From contig NZ_BLXY01000007.1 of the NCBI RefSeq assembly GCF_014193585.1, forward strand, positions 62,001 through 126,000: a stretch of 64,000 nt of DNA. The letters are read 5' to 3'. The notes beneath the pieces were generated by a model that worked only from the letters and a program-made list of their open reading frames with translations, ran no database searches and was not told the DNA's origin. The stretch's first letter is position 1. Each line of letters begins with the position of its first letter. Below are positions 38,921 through 49,607 of this stretch, piece after piece. The position numbers were made by a program, and so were the translations under genes. The DNA comes from Geomonas paludis. Its GTDB lineage: Bacteria > Desulfobacterota > Desulfuromonadia > Geobacterales > Geobacteraceae.

Positions 38921-39862
38921 GTGCAGAAACTAGCCAAGGTAGACGAGATGAACGCGGTACTGGAGGAACTCTCCAGCCAGCACCTGAAGGGAAAGGTGAG
39001 GGCCCTGCGCCTGAGCCTGATGGCCCTTCTGACCGGCGGGCACATCCTCCTCGAGGACATCCCGGGACTGGGGAAGACCACCATGGCGCTCGCCTTCGCC
39101 AGCGCTCTCGGGCTCTCCTTCGGGAGGGTCCAGTGCACCAGCGACCTGCTTCCGTCCGACATCACCGGACTTTCCGTCTTCGACCGCACCGAGGGGCGCT
39201 TCAACTTCATCCGGGGCCCGATCTTCAACAACATCGTCCTGATCGACGAGATCAACCGCGCCATGCCCAAGACCCAGAGCGCGCTCCTGGAGGCGATGGA
39301 GGAGCGGCGCGTCACCGTCGAGGGGGTCACCTACCAGCTCCCCGAGCCGTTCCTGGTGCTGGCGACGCAGAACCCGGTGGAGCAGGTGGGGACCTACCCG
39401 CTGCCGGAATCGCAGATGGACCGTTTCCTGATCCGCACCGGGATCGGTTATCCCCCCGAGGAGATCGAGAAGGGGATCCTGCGGCAGGGGAGCATCCGGG
39501 ACGAGATCATGCACATCCCGGCCCTGGTGACAACCGACGACTTGGTCGGCGCCATCGCCGCGGTCAAGGAGGTCTACGTCGGCGAGAAGGTCACCGACTA
39601 CGTCTACGCCATCATCAGGGCGACCAGGAACCACCCCTTGATCCAGGCCGGCCTCTCGACCCGCGGCGGCATCGGCATGGTCGACGCCGCCAAGGCGGCG
39701 GCCTACCTGCACGGCCGCGACTTCGTGGCGCCCGAGGACGTCAGGGACGTGGTCCACGCCGTCTGCCCGCACCGCCTCATCTTCCGCCCGGAGCACGAAG
39801 GGGTGGACAAGGAGCACGTATTAAACGCGATCTTAAAGGAGATCCCTCTCCCTCTCACATAA
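38921..39862 (+). CDS. moxR: MoxR-family AAA+ ATPase
   Basis: 313 residues. Walker A EDIPGLGKTTMA, Walker B IVLIDEINRAMPKTQSALLE, and the C-terminal lid with STRGGIGMVDAAKAAAYLHG. MoxR ATPases act as chaperones for metal or cofactor insertion and protein complex assembly. GTG 38921 is chosen for its AGGGAGG eight bases upstream; GTG 38888 and ATG 38948 are alternatives. The next two genes (DUF58, TgpA-like) form the standard MoxR-DUF58-transglutaminase set. Confidence 0.92.
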   Translation: MQKLAKVDEMNAVLEELSSQHLKGKVRALRLSLMALLTGGHILLEDIPGLGKTTMALAFASALGLSFGRVQCTSDLLPSDITGLSVFDRTEGRFNFIRGPIFNNIVLIDEINRAMPKTQSALLEAMEERRVTVEGVTYQLPEPFLVLATQNPVEQVGTYPLPESQMDRFLIRTGIGYPPEEIEKGILRQGSIRDEIMHIPALVTTDDLVGAIAAVKEVYVGEKVTDYVYAIIRATRNHPLIQAGLSTRGGIGMVDAAKAAAYLHGRDFVAPEDVRDVVHAVCPHRLIFRPEHEGVDKEHVLNAILKEIPLPLT

Positions 39863-40725
39863 AGCTCACCAAGGGGGGCGGGCTGTACGTCGCCTCGACC
39901 CTGCTCCTGGGGGTGTCCGCGGTCAACACCGGCAACAACCTCCTCTTCCTCATGGTCGCCGCCATGCTCGCTTTCATGGCGACCACGGGGGTGCTCGGCT
40001 GGCTGAACATCCGCGGGCTCGCCCTCAGCGTGCATCTCCCCGACGAGGTCTATGCCGGCACGGATACCTTCCTCTCCGTGACCCTGCACAACAGCAAGAG
40101 GTATCTCCCCTCGTTCCTGGTCCGGGTTGCCGTCGCGGGGGGCTCCACCTCGTTTCTGATGGTAGACCGGAAACGGCCGCAGTCGGGCTCGCTCCTGCTT
40201 TCCTTTCCGGTGCGCGGCCCCCTGCAGCTCCCCGACGCCTCGGCCAGTTCTCCCTTCCCCGTCAACTTCTTCATCCGGGCCACGTCGCTGCCGGTGCACC
40301 AGGAGTGCACCGTGTTCCCGGCGCCGCGCCCGCTGCCGGTCCCGGCCCCGGGCGGCAAGCCCGATGCGGGGGAGGCGGCCGCCGTCGCCGCCGCCGGCTA
40401 CGACGGCGAGCTGGCCAAGATCTCGGACTACCGCGGCGGCGAGCCGCTGAAGCTGATCCACTGGCGCCTCTCCGCTAAGCACGAGGTGTTCAAGGTGAAG
40501 GAGCTGACCGCAACCGCGGCAGAACCGCTGCTGCTCGACCTGGACCAGGTCCCGGGGCGCGACCTGGAGCAGCGCCTCTCCTTTTGCACCTTCCTGGTGA
40601 ACCGCCTGGTGAAGGGGGGGCGGCCGGTCGGCCTGAAGCTCGGGGAACGGGTCATCACCCCCGGCAGCACCAGGAGCCACCGGCTCAGGCTCCTGACGGA
40701 ACTTGCAAATTATGGTAAGAATTGA
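39820..40725 (+). CDS. DUF58-domain membrane protein (non-canonical start)
   Basis: About 300 residues: two adjacent N-terminal transmembrane helices (LYVASTLLLGVSAVNTGNNL and LFLMVAAMLAFMATTGVLGW), a beta-rich region, and the DUF58 core ISDYRGGEPLKLIHWRLSAK. The conserved family start (IKLTKGG) is encoded from 39859, but there is no ATG, GTG or TTG in frame near it. The nearest candidate is ATT 39820 with AAGGAG five bases upstream, inside the moxR 3' end; ATA 39859 and GTG 39913 (which would cut TM1) are other options. DUF58 proteins work with MoxR and TgpA partners, genes found on either side. The 5' end given here is a guess. Confidence 0.8.
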   Translation: MKRDLKGDPSPSHIKLTKGGGLYVASTLLLGVSAVNTGNNLLFLMVAAMLAFMATTGVLGWLNIRGLALSVHLPDEVYAGTDTFLSVTLHNSKRYLPSFLVRVAVAGGSTSFLMVDRKRPQSGSLLLSFPVRGPLQLPDASASSPFPVNFFIRATSLPVHQECTVFPAPRPLPVPAPGGKPDAGEAAAVAAAGYDGELAKISDYRGGEPLKLIHWRLSAKHEVFKVKELTATAAEPLLLDLDQVPGRDLEQRLSFCTFLVNRLVKGGRPVGLKLGERVITPGSTRSHRLRLLTELANYGKN

Positions 40726-42598
40726 CCTTCTCCTGAGCGGCCTCACCGCCTGCATCGCGCTGATCGGTTACCTGCCCCTGCAGGGCTACCTCGATCCCTT
40801 CGCGCGCTTCTTCTTCCCGGCGGCGCTCCTGGCGGCGGCGTACCTGCAGGTCAAGGGGCGGGCCCTGCCGCCCCGGGTGCTGACGCCGGCCTCGATACTG
40901 CTCTTTCTCTACCTTGCCGCGCAGTTCTCCCTGAGCCGGCTGGTGCCGGTGACCTCGGATCTGCTGGTGGTCTTTCTCGGGGTGAGGCTCTTGGGCGAGC
41001 GCATCGGCCGCAACTACCTGCAGGCCTTCGCCCTGTCCCTCTTTTGCCTGGCCGCCTCTTCGCTGTACGAGATCTCCGCGATTTTCCTGGTCTACCTCTT
41101 CTCCCTGCTGCTCATGGTGGCCGTGGCCCTGGTGCTGTTGACCTTCCACGCCCAGGACCCTGCCGCCGTGCTGCCGTCACGGGAGGCGAAAAAGGTGCTG
41201 ACCGTGGCGGCGCTGATGCCGGTCGCTTCGCTGCCGATGCTCCTCTTCCTGTTCTTCTTCCTCCCCAGGACGCAGTACCCGATCTGGAACTTCATGAACG
41301 CGCCGGCAGGGAAGAAGACCGGACTCTCGGACACGGTGCAGCCGGGGACCGCCCAGGCCGTCTCGGAAGTGAAGGGAGCGGTGTTGCGCGCGGTCACCCC
41401 CAAGGTACCGGAACAACAACTGTACTGGCGCGCGGTGGTGCTGAACGCGTTCAAGAACGACGCCTGGGTGCGGGAGCCGGCCCCCAACGATGCCCCCGCG
41501 GTAACGAGGGGGGACGCGGTGCTCCAGGAGATCTATCCCGAGCGCACCGCCACCCAGTACCTCCCCGCGCTCAACGTGCCCCGAGCCATCACCGACCTGC
41601 GCAACGACGCCAGTATCGACGGCGTTTTCGTGTCGCGCCGCCCCCTGGACAAGAAGGTGCGCTACCTGGCCGAGTCGGTTCTCGCCGACACGCTGCAGAC
41701 CAGGCGCATCGACCGGGACTTCTACCTACGGCTGCCGGAACGGATTTCGGAACGGATGCGGGGCGAGGGGCTGGCCCTGGCGCGCTCCGGCCGCAGCAGC
41801 GTCGAGAAGATGGCGGCGCTGGAGGCGTTCTTCCGCGGTCAGCGCCTCACCTACGCCAACACCGGCCTCCCGGTAGGGGGGGATCCCCTGGACGCCTTCC
41901 TCTTCGAGAAGAAGCGGGGTAACTGCGAGTACTTCGCCTCCTGCTACGCGATACTGCTGCGCCTGGCCGGGGTTCCATCGCGCCTGGTCGGCGGGTACCG
42001 CGGCGGGACCTACAACGACGTCGGCGGATACTACTTGGTGACCGAGGACATGGCGCACGTCTGGGTCGAGGCCTACCTGGACGGGGTGGGGTGGCAGACG
42101 GTGGACCCGAGCGCCTGGGCGCTGGGGCGGGTGCGCAGCAGGCAGGTGCGCGGCCTTGCCATGTACGCCGACATGGTCGGCTTCTACTGGGACAAGGCGG
42201 TGGTCACCTATGACCTTGACAAACAACTGGCCTTGGTGCGAAATGCCGGGAACAAGGCCCGCGACCTGCGCCTGCCGCCGTGGTTCGGGAAGGTTATGCT
42301 GCTGACCGTGCCGGTGTTCGCGGCGCTGCTGCTTTTCGTCTTATGGCGCAGGCAGCGTCCCCCCACCGCGGAGGCGCGCCTGTTGCGGCGCATGCTCCGC
42401 CTGCTGGCCAAGCGCTATCCCGGCGAGATCAAGGGGGATGAAGGGATCTTCGAGCTTTCCGCGCGCCTCAACGACCGGCACCTGGCCCGGTTCGCCGCCC
42501 TGTACGGCTCCGCCGTCTACCGCGACCGCCCCCTGACCCGCGCCGAGGCTGCTGAGCTCGAGGAAATCGTTCGGGAAGCATCCCAGGATCGTCCTTGA
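40712..42598 (+). CDS. TgpA-like transglutaminase-domain membrane protein
   Basis: 628 residues. Five or more N-terminal transmembrane helices (about 5-200), a periplasmic transglutaminase-like domain with the Cys-His-Asp triad (GNCEYFASCYAILL, EDMAHVWVEAY, VDPSAW) near 405-470, another transmembrane helix (about 525-545) and a cytoplasmic C-terminal DUF4129-like tail. Comparable TgpA proteins act at the cell envelope and can be essential in Pseudomonas. ATG 40712 overlaps the DUF58 gene by 14 bases. Confidence 0.9.
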   Translation: MVRIDLLLSGLTACIALIGYLPLQGYLDPFARFFFPAALLAAAYLQVKGRALPPRVLTPASILLFLYLAAQFSLSRLVPVTSDLLVVFLGVRLLGERIGRNYLQAFALSLFCLAASSLYEISAIFLVYLFSLLLMVAVALVLLTFHAQDPAAVLPSREAKKVLTVAALMPVASLPMLLFLFFFLPRTQYPIWNFMNAPAGKKTGLSDTVQPGTAQAVSEVKGAVLRAVTPKVPEQQLYWRAVVLNAFKNDAWVREPAPNDAPAVTRGDAVLQEIYPERTATQYLPALNVPRAITDLRNDASIDGVFVSRRPLDKKVRYLAESVLADTLQTRRIDRDFYLRLPERISERMRGEGLALARSGRSSVEKMAALEAFFRGQRLTYANTGLPVGGDPLDAFLFEKKRGNCEYFASCYAILLRLAGVPSRLVGGYRGGTYNDVGGYYLVTEDMAHVWVEAYLDGVGWQTVDPSAWALGRVRSRQVRGLAMYADMVGFYWDKAVVTYDLDKQLALVRNAGNKARDLRLPPWFGKVMLLTVPVFAALLLFVLWRRQRPPTAEARLLRRMLRLLAKRYPGEIKGDEGIFELSARLNDRHLARFAALYGSAVYRDRPLTRAEAAELEEIVREASQDRP

Positions 42599-42623
42599 CA
42601 CGGGGGCGGCTTTGCTTTAGTTT
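42595..42623 (+). promoter_or_regulatory. Possible promoter of the TPR gene
   Basis: Perfect TTGACA (42595-42600, overlapping the transglutaminase gene stop), 17-base spacer, TAGTTT (42618-42623). The -10 is weak; 36 bases to the TTG start. Confidence 0.45.
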
Positions 42624-42659
42624 TAGGTTTCCGTATCTTAGGGGTGGTGAGGCGTTAAC

Positions 42660-44519
42660 TTGGCTTCGAAAAAAGACAAAATTCTGGAGAGTGCCCAGCG
42701 CTTCGTGCTGAAGGGGCAGATCGACAAGGCGATCAAGGACTACCAGCAAGTGGTGGCCATGGAGCCCAACGACATCCGCTATCGCCAGCGCCTGGCAGAG
42801 CTCCTGGTGCGCGACAACCGTAAGGACGAGGCGATCCAACAGTACGAGGATATCGGCAAGCACTACGCCGACAACGGCTACTTCCTCAAGGCGATCGCCA
42901 TCTACAAGCAGATCCAGCGCCTGAGCCCCGGCAATGTCGCCACCGCGCTCACCATAGCCCACCTGAACCACCAGCAGGGACTGATCGGCAACGCCATGGC
43001 CGAATACGGGCAGGTGGCGGCGCAGTACGAGAAGGAAGGGGTGCTCAAGGATGCGCTCAAGGTGGTGGAAAAGATGCTCATGGTCGATGCCGAGCACGCT
43101 GCCACCAAGCTGAAGTACGCGGAGCTGTTGCACGCCACCGGCGCACTGGAGCAGTCCCGTCAGGCCTTCGCGGCCCTGGTGACGGCCCTGCGCAGCCGTG
43201 GTCTCGAGGGCGAGGCAGCCTCGGTCGCCGCGCGCGTCGGCGAACTCTTCCCGGAGGAGCAGCAGGAACCGGCCCCGACGGCGCCTTCGTTTGCCGAGCA
43301 GGGACTCTCCACGGCCGGCTTCGACGCCGGCGATGAAGTGCCCGGGGTGCAGGCGGCGTCCCCTTGGGAGGCCCCGGTCGAAGAGCCGGTCGAAGAACCG
43401 GTCCTGCCGGACTGGAACGCTCCCGCGGCTGAACTCCCCGACCCCTTTGCAGCGCCGGCATCGACGCCGCAGCCCGAGTCGGTGGCGGCGCCCGCGCCGT
43501 CCTACCAGGCCCCGGCGCCCTGGGACACTGAGCAGGAAGAGGCCGAGGCCGAAGGGACGATCGCCTGGGAAGAGGAGATCGACCTCGACTTGGATGACGA
43601 GGGCTTCGACGCTACGCCGGCCCCCGCAGCGACGGCCGTTGCCGAGGCGCCTGCGGCCTTCCCTGAGCCCGCGGCTTTCCCTGAACCCGCGGCTTTCCCT
43701 GAACCTGCAGCGCCGCCCGCGGCGGAGGTGGAGCTCCCGCTCGATTTCTCCCTGGAGCTGGATTTCGAGGAGGTCGAGGAGGAGCTGGAGGAGGCCCAGC
43801 CGGAAGAGGCGCCGGCACCGGTGGTGGAGCTCGACCTGGATCAGGAAGGGGAGTTGGAGCTGACCCTGCCCGAGCAGGAAACTCACTTCGGCGAGTTCTC
43901 CTGGGAAGAAGAGGCTGCCGATCTGCCGCAGGAGCCCGAAGAGCCGGAGCACGCGGTGGAACTGGTCGATTTCGAGGAAGAACTGGAACTTGAACCGGTG
44001 GTGGAGGAACTATCCCCGGAGCCGGAGCCGCCGGTTGCCCCGGAGCCGGTCCGGTTGCGCGGCTGGGAGGAGATATTCCCTCAGGCGACAGACGGCGCCG
44101 AGCTCGACCTCGAGGAACTGGAGTCGCACTACGACCTGGGGATCGGCTACAAGGAAATGGGGATGTACGCCGGCGCCATCAAGGAATTCGAGATCGCCGC
44201 GGGGAACCCGCAGCGCCGCTTCGACTGCCTGACCCTGCAGGCCATCTGCTACCGTGACAAGGGTGAGCCGGACAAGGCCGGTGAGCTGTTGCGGCGCGGC
44301 CTGGCGTTGGACGTGATCTCCAGCGACGAGCGGACCTGTCTCAACTACGAACTGGCCGTGCTGGCGGAGGGACGGGGTGCCGTGGAAGAGGCGATCGAGT
44401 TGTACCGCGAGGTGATGCGCGCCAACCCCGCCTACCAGGATGCTTCCAGCAGGCTTTCCGCCCTCTCGGGAGAAGAGATCCCGGACATCATCGACCTGGA
44501 GTTGGAAGAGGGAGCCTGA
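42660..44519 (+). CDS. TPR protein with acidic Pro/Ala-rich middle region
   Basis: 619 residues. TPR repeats fill about 1-190 (KGQIDKAIKDYQQVVAMEPN, GYFLKAIAIYKQIQRLSPGN) and return at about 480-605 (YDLGIGYKEMGMYAGAIKEF). Between them lies a 280-residue Glu/Pro/Ala-rich segment with three tandem AAFPEP units (43660-43710, 18-bp DNA repeats) and strongly acidic blocks. It begins with TTG (42660); no signal peptide is visible, so it is probably cytoplasmic. A scaffold role is inferred. It follows the MoxR-DUF58-TgpA genes but has its own possible promoter. Confidence 0.8.
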   Translation: MASKKDKILESAQRFVLKGQIDKAIKDYQQVVAMEPNDIRYRQRLAELLVRDNRKDEAIQQYEDIGKHYADNGYFLKAIAIYKQIQRLSPGNVATALTIAHLNHQQGLIGNAMAEYGQVAAQYEKEGVLKDALKVVEKMLMVDAEHAATKLKYAELLHATGALEQSRQAFAALVTALRSRGLEGEAASVAARVGELFPEEQQEPAPTAPSFAEQGLSTAGFDAGDEVPGVQAASPWEAPVEEPVEEPVLPDWNAPAAELPDPFAAPASTPQPESVAAPAPSYQAPAPWDTEQEEAEAEGTIAWEEEIDLDLDDEGFDATPAPAATAVAEAPAAFPEPAAFPEPAAFPEPAAPPAAEVELPLDFSLELDFEEVEEELEEAQPEEAPAPVVELDLDQEGELELTLPEQETHFGEFSWEEEAADLPQEPEEPEHAVELVDFEEELELEPVVEELSPEPEPPVAPEPVRLRGWEEIFPQATDGAELDLEELESHYDLGIGYKEMGMYAGAIKEFEIAAGNPQRRFDCLTLQAICYRDKGEPDKAGELLRRGLALDVISSDERTCLNYELAVLAEGRGAVEEAIELYREVMRANPAYQDASSRLSALSGEEIPDIIDLELEEGA

Positions 44520-44522
44520 CCC

Positions 44523-45278
44523 TTACCAGGCGAGCAGGTTGAGCGGCGGGACCAGGCGCACCGGCGCCTGGAAGAATTCCCCGATGAAGTTGGCGGGGAC
44601 CGGGGGGAGCGGCCCGGCCGCTTCCAGTGTCTTCTGCACGGCCCGGTCGTAGACGATGTTGCCCGAACTCTCCAAAATGGTGCTGCCGATGATCTCGCCG
44701 CTACGGGTGATGGTGATGTTCACCACGATCGGCGCCACCTTCTGATCCTTCTGCTCCAGCCACCACTTCTCGTTCACCCCCTGCAGCAGCCGAATGTAAT
44801 ACTCCTTGATCTCCGGGCGCAGCGTCTCGCCGTCGCTGAGCGGCCTGAAGTATCCCTTGGTGAGTCCCATCCCGAAGGTGGTGCGCGATTGCTCTTCCAC
44901 CGCGGTCTGGGGCTGCGCTGCCTGCGGCGGGGGGGCGGCGGGCTGTGCGGCCTGTACCGGCTGCGGCGCCGGCGCCGGCGTCGGCGGCAGCGGCTCGGCC
45001 TCTTCCTGGGGCAGTTCCGGCTCGGGGTCGGGTTCGGGCTGCGGCTGTACGGCGGGGGCGGCCGGGACCGGCGCGGGGATGGTGTTCAGGTCGACGTAGG
45101 TTACTGCGGGACGGGCGGGCTCACCGCCACCGGGAATTCCCAGCAGGACCGCCGCGCAGACCAGGTGCAAAGCCAGCGAGACCGCGAGCCCGGTGAGCAA
45201 CTGCTTGTTCAGGCTGGTCGGGTACTGCTCTTCCTCGAGCGGATCGAGCGGGTCGAGCGGATCTAACGCGTCTTGCAT
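44523..45278 (-). CDS. TonB-family energy transducer
   Basis: 251 residues. A short cytoplasmic N-terminus with three DPL repeats (MQDALDPLDPLDPLEEE), one TM helix (about 30-50), a Pro/Ala/Glu-rich periplasmic linker (about 60-130) and a TonB C-terminal domain (VAPIVVNITITRSGEIIGST, YDRAVQKTLEAAGPLPPVP). TonB links inner-membrane proton force to outer-membrane receptors; without ExbB/ExbD here the partner is unknown. The start at 45278 has GAAGAAGGA upstream; a longer frame to 45434 lacks a ribosome site. It ends three bases from the convergent TPR gene. Confidence 0.85.
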   Translation of the reverse strand: MQDALDPLDPLDPLEEEQYPTSLNKQLLTGLAVSLALHLVCAAVLLGIPGGGEPARPAVTYVDLNTIPAPVPAAPAVQPQPEPDPEPELPQEEAEPLPPTPAPAPQPVQAAQPAAPPPQAAQPQTAVEEQSRTTFGMGLTKGYFRPLSDGETLRPEIKEYYIRLLQGVNEKWWLEQKDQKVAPIVVNITITRSGEIIGSTILESSGNIVYDRAVQKTLEAAGPLPPVPANFIGEFFQAPVRLVPPLNLLAW

Positions 45279-45393
45279 GGCTGGTTGGGTCCTTCTTCGG
45301 CCTGAAAAGCGGGGCGTGGGCGTGGTAGTGTCCGTCATGTATAACAAATTCGCGGCGGCTCTGGCAACCAAAGAAAGACCTTTGACGAAAATG

Positions 45394-45420
45394 GAAAGGG
45401 ACCCCCTCGGGGTCCCTTTC
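45394..45420 (-). terminator. Terminator downstream of the malic enzyme gene
   Basis: A perfect hairpin, GAAAGGGACCCC and GGGGTCCCTTTC around CTC. On the minus strand it is followed by CATTTTCG, so it probably ends the malic enzyme transcript before the tonB-like gene. Confidence 0.65.
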
Positions 45421-45449
45421 TTGTTCAGCCGCACTCTCTGAAAGCCTCG

Positions 45450-45490
45450 TGCCCCTCCCCTTGCGGGAGGGGGTTAGTGGGTGGGGTAAG
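45450..45490. repeat. GC-rich intergenic hairpin (CCCCTCCCCTTGCGGGAGGGG type)
   Basis: CCCCTCCC and GGGAGGGG pair around CTTGC, followed by GTTAGTGGGTGGGG. It sits between the malic enzyme stop and its terminator. Elements with this wording are common in GC-rich genomes; only one copy is seen here. Confidence 0.5.
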
Positions 45491-45504
45491 ACGTCGGCGG
45501 AGGG

Positions 45505-47820
<2,316 letters not shown>

Positions 47821-47959
47821 GGCATCCTCCTCGAAACAGGCAGTGACGGTGAGTTATGCGGACTGGAACAAACGGCTGCAGCTATCTTCGCGGGTAAAGA
47901 AGGAAACGGTACTGCCATATCGCTGTTTATCAACAAAAGGAAGTCAGAAGGGCTGCGAA

Positions 47960-47987
47960 AGTATAGCATGTCACTTGGTCGGATCAA
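47960..47987 (-). promoter_or_regulatory. Sigma-70-type promoter of maeB
   Basis: On the minus strand TTGATC (47987-47982), 16-base spacer, TATACT (47965-47960). The leader is about 130 bases. Confidence 0.6.
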
Positions 47988-48060
47988 TCTCCGCAATTGT
48001 TGCGGGTTCAATCTCATTCACAGCCCCGGGACCGGCTCCTTAGCCGATGTCAGGTCGTGG

Positions 48061-48089
48061 TTGTAAATTGAAAGAATCTGGTTGATAAT
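48061..48089 (+). promoter_or_regulatory. Likely promoter of the HIT-ROK operon
   Basis: TTGTAA (48061-48066), 17-base spacer, GATAAT (48084-48089), 37 bases before ATG 48127. A TATAAC at 48099 is a second possible -10. Confidence 0.5.
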
Positions 48090-48126
48090 CTTCGCGGCTA
48101 TAACAGGAAACGAAGGGGAGGATGTC

Positions 48127-48609
48127 ATGGACAGGCTTTGGGCACCCTGGAGGGTTGAGTACCTGACGCGGCCGCCGGCGCCGGGCTGCATCTTCTGTGC
48201 TGAGGGGGACGACCGGGATCTGCTGGTCATCCACCGTACCCCGCTGGCCCGCGTCATGCTGAACCGCTACCCGTACTGCAACGGGCACCTGCTGGTTTCG
48301 CTGCACCGTCACACCGCCGAGTTGGGCGAGCTTTCCGGCGCGGAGATGCAGGAGCTCTTCCGTCTGGTCGCGCTGTGCAAGGACGTCCTGGTCCGCTCCA
48401 GCAGCCCCGACGGGTTCAATATCGGCATGAACCTGGGCAAGGCGGCCGGGGCAGGCGTCGAGGACCACCTCCACCTGCACGTGGTGCCGCGCTGGAGCGG
48501 CGACAGCAACTTCATGTCGGTGGTGGCGGACCTTCGGGTGCTCCCCGAGGCCCTGCTGGCGACCTACGACCGGCTGCTCCCCTTCTTCGCCAAAGCGGAG
48601 GGTGCGTGA
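48127..48609 (+). CDS. HIT-family hydrolase
   Basis: 160 residues with the histidine triad HLHLHVVPRW and a CIFC zinc pair (Cys21/24). The start MDRLWAPWRVEYL is typical of the AP4A phosphorylase-like HIT branch. Such enzymes split dinucleoside polyphosphates or nucleotide conjugates; the substrate here is not known. GGGGAGGATGTC lies ahead of ATG 48127. It overlaps the following ROK gene by four bases. Confidence 0.92.
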   Translation: MDRLWAPWRVEYLTRPPAPGCIFCAEGDDRDLLVIHRTPLARVMLNRYPYCNGHLLVSLHRHTAELGELSGAEMQELFRLVALCKDVLVRSSSPDGFNIGMNLGKAAGAGVEDHLHLHVVPRWSGDSNFMSVVADLRVLPEALLATYDRLLPFFAKAEGA

Positions 48610-49505
48610 AGCAGGAGTTGTGCATCGGCATCGACCTGGGGGGGAGCAATCTGAGGTTTGCCCTGGTGGACCGGCAGGGGAGGGTGCTGGCGCGTTGCGC
48701 GGAGCCCACACTCCCTGCGGCGGGGCTGGCATCACTGCTCGCGCGACTCCTGGACGGTGTGGAGCGGTTGCGGCAGGAGGGAGCGCGCCTGGGCTGCGGC
48801 ACGGTGGCGCTCGCGGTGGGGGTCCCGGGGCTTGTCTGCAGTGACGGCGTCGTGCGCGCCAGCGTCAACGTCCCCGTGCTCGAGGGGGTGCCCCTGGCCC
48901 GTGAACTGTCGGCCGCCACCGGGATGCCGGTGGCGGCCTTGAACGATGCCAACGCCTGCGCGCTCGGTGAAAACCGCTACGGCGCCGGGCGCGGTTACCG
49001 TTCCCTGATCGCCCTCACCCTGGGGACCGGCGTCGGCTCGGGCCTGATCCTCGACGGCAGACTCTGGACCGGGGTCGACGGCGCGGCGGGGGAGTTCGGG
49101 CACATCCCGGTGGAGCCGGAGGGGCGCCCCTGCGGCTGCGGCAGCCGGGGCTGCGTGGAGCAGTACGCCTCCGCCGGCGCCATCGCCAGGAACGGGGATG
49201 ACGCCGCTGCGGTCGCCCGACGGGCACGGCAGGGAGATGCCGCGGCGCTTGCCGTCTTTGCCGAGGCGGGGCGTTATCTCGGCATCGCCGCGGCGGGGGT
49301 GGTGAACCTGCTGAACCTGGAGGCGGTGCTGCTGTGCGGGGGGGTGGCGCAGAGCTTCGACCTGCTGGTGCCCGCTTTGCGCCGGGAACTGGTGTCCCGG
49401 ACCTTCCCCGTGTCGGGCGGGCGGGTCCGCGTCGAGCAGGGGACTCTCGGCGACGACGCCGGCGTGCTGGGCGCTGCGGTGGCGGCCTTCGGCGCCGTCC
49501 TTTAG
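48606..49505 (+). CDS. ROK-family sugar kinase (glucokinase-like)
   Basis: 299 residues with the ROK nucleotide motif IGIDLGGSNLRFALVD, catalytic LNDANACALGE, TLGTGVGSGLILDG and the zinc motif CGCGSRGCVEQYAS. It likely phosphorylates glucose or an amino sugar. There is no HTH, so it is a kinase rather than a ROK repressor. GTG 48606 overlaps the HIT stop codon (GTGA). Substrate specificity cannot be fixed by eye. Confidence 0.9.
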   Translation: MKQELCIGIDLGGSNLRFALVDRQGRVLARCAEPTLPAAGLASLLARLLDGVERLRQEGARLGCGTVALAVGVPGLVCSDGVVRASVNVPVLEGVPLARELSAATGMPVAALNDANACALGENRYGAGRGYRSLIALTLGTGVGSGLILDGRLWTGVDGAAGEFGHIPVEPEGRPCGCGSRGCVEQYASAGAIARNGDDAAAVARRARQGDAAALAVFAEAGRYLGIAAAGVVNLLNLEAVLLCGGVAQSFDLLVPALRRELVSRTFPVSGGRVRVEQGTLGDDAGVLGAAVAAFGAVL

Positions 49506-49547
49506 AAAAAAACTCTCATTATTCCAGCGCCGTTTGCGGCCAACCTA

Positions 49548-49556
49548 TGCTATAGT
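49548..49556 (+). promoter_or_regulatory. Extended -10 promoter element of the DsbC-like gene
   Basis: TGCTATAGT (TG at 49548-49549, -10 at 49551-49556), 52 bases before ATG 49608. No matching -35 is evident. Confidence 0.4.
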
Positions 49557-49607
49557 TACCGCTGTCCCGCAGGGCGGGGCTTCATACTGATCTATCTGGA
49601 GGCGCCC

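Larger units (their letters stand above)
47821..48126. other. Divergent promoter region between maeB and the HIT gene
   Basis: About 300 bases, no supported gene. It carries the minus-strand maeB promoter (47960-47987) and a plus-strand promoter (48061-48089). Confidence 0.6.

Noticed and set aside
38884-39819. An apparent fusion frame that reads through moxR in another phase into the DUF58 gene
   Set aside because: The moxR part in this phase is Arg/Pro/Gly-rich shadow sequence; only the DUF58 part is real. Kept as a start-codon question instead.
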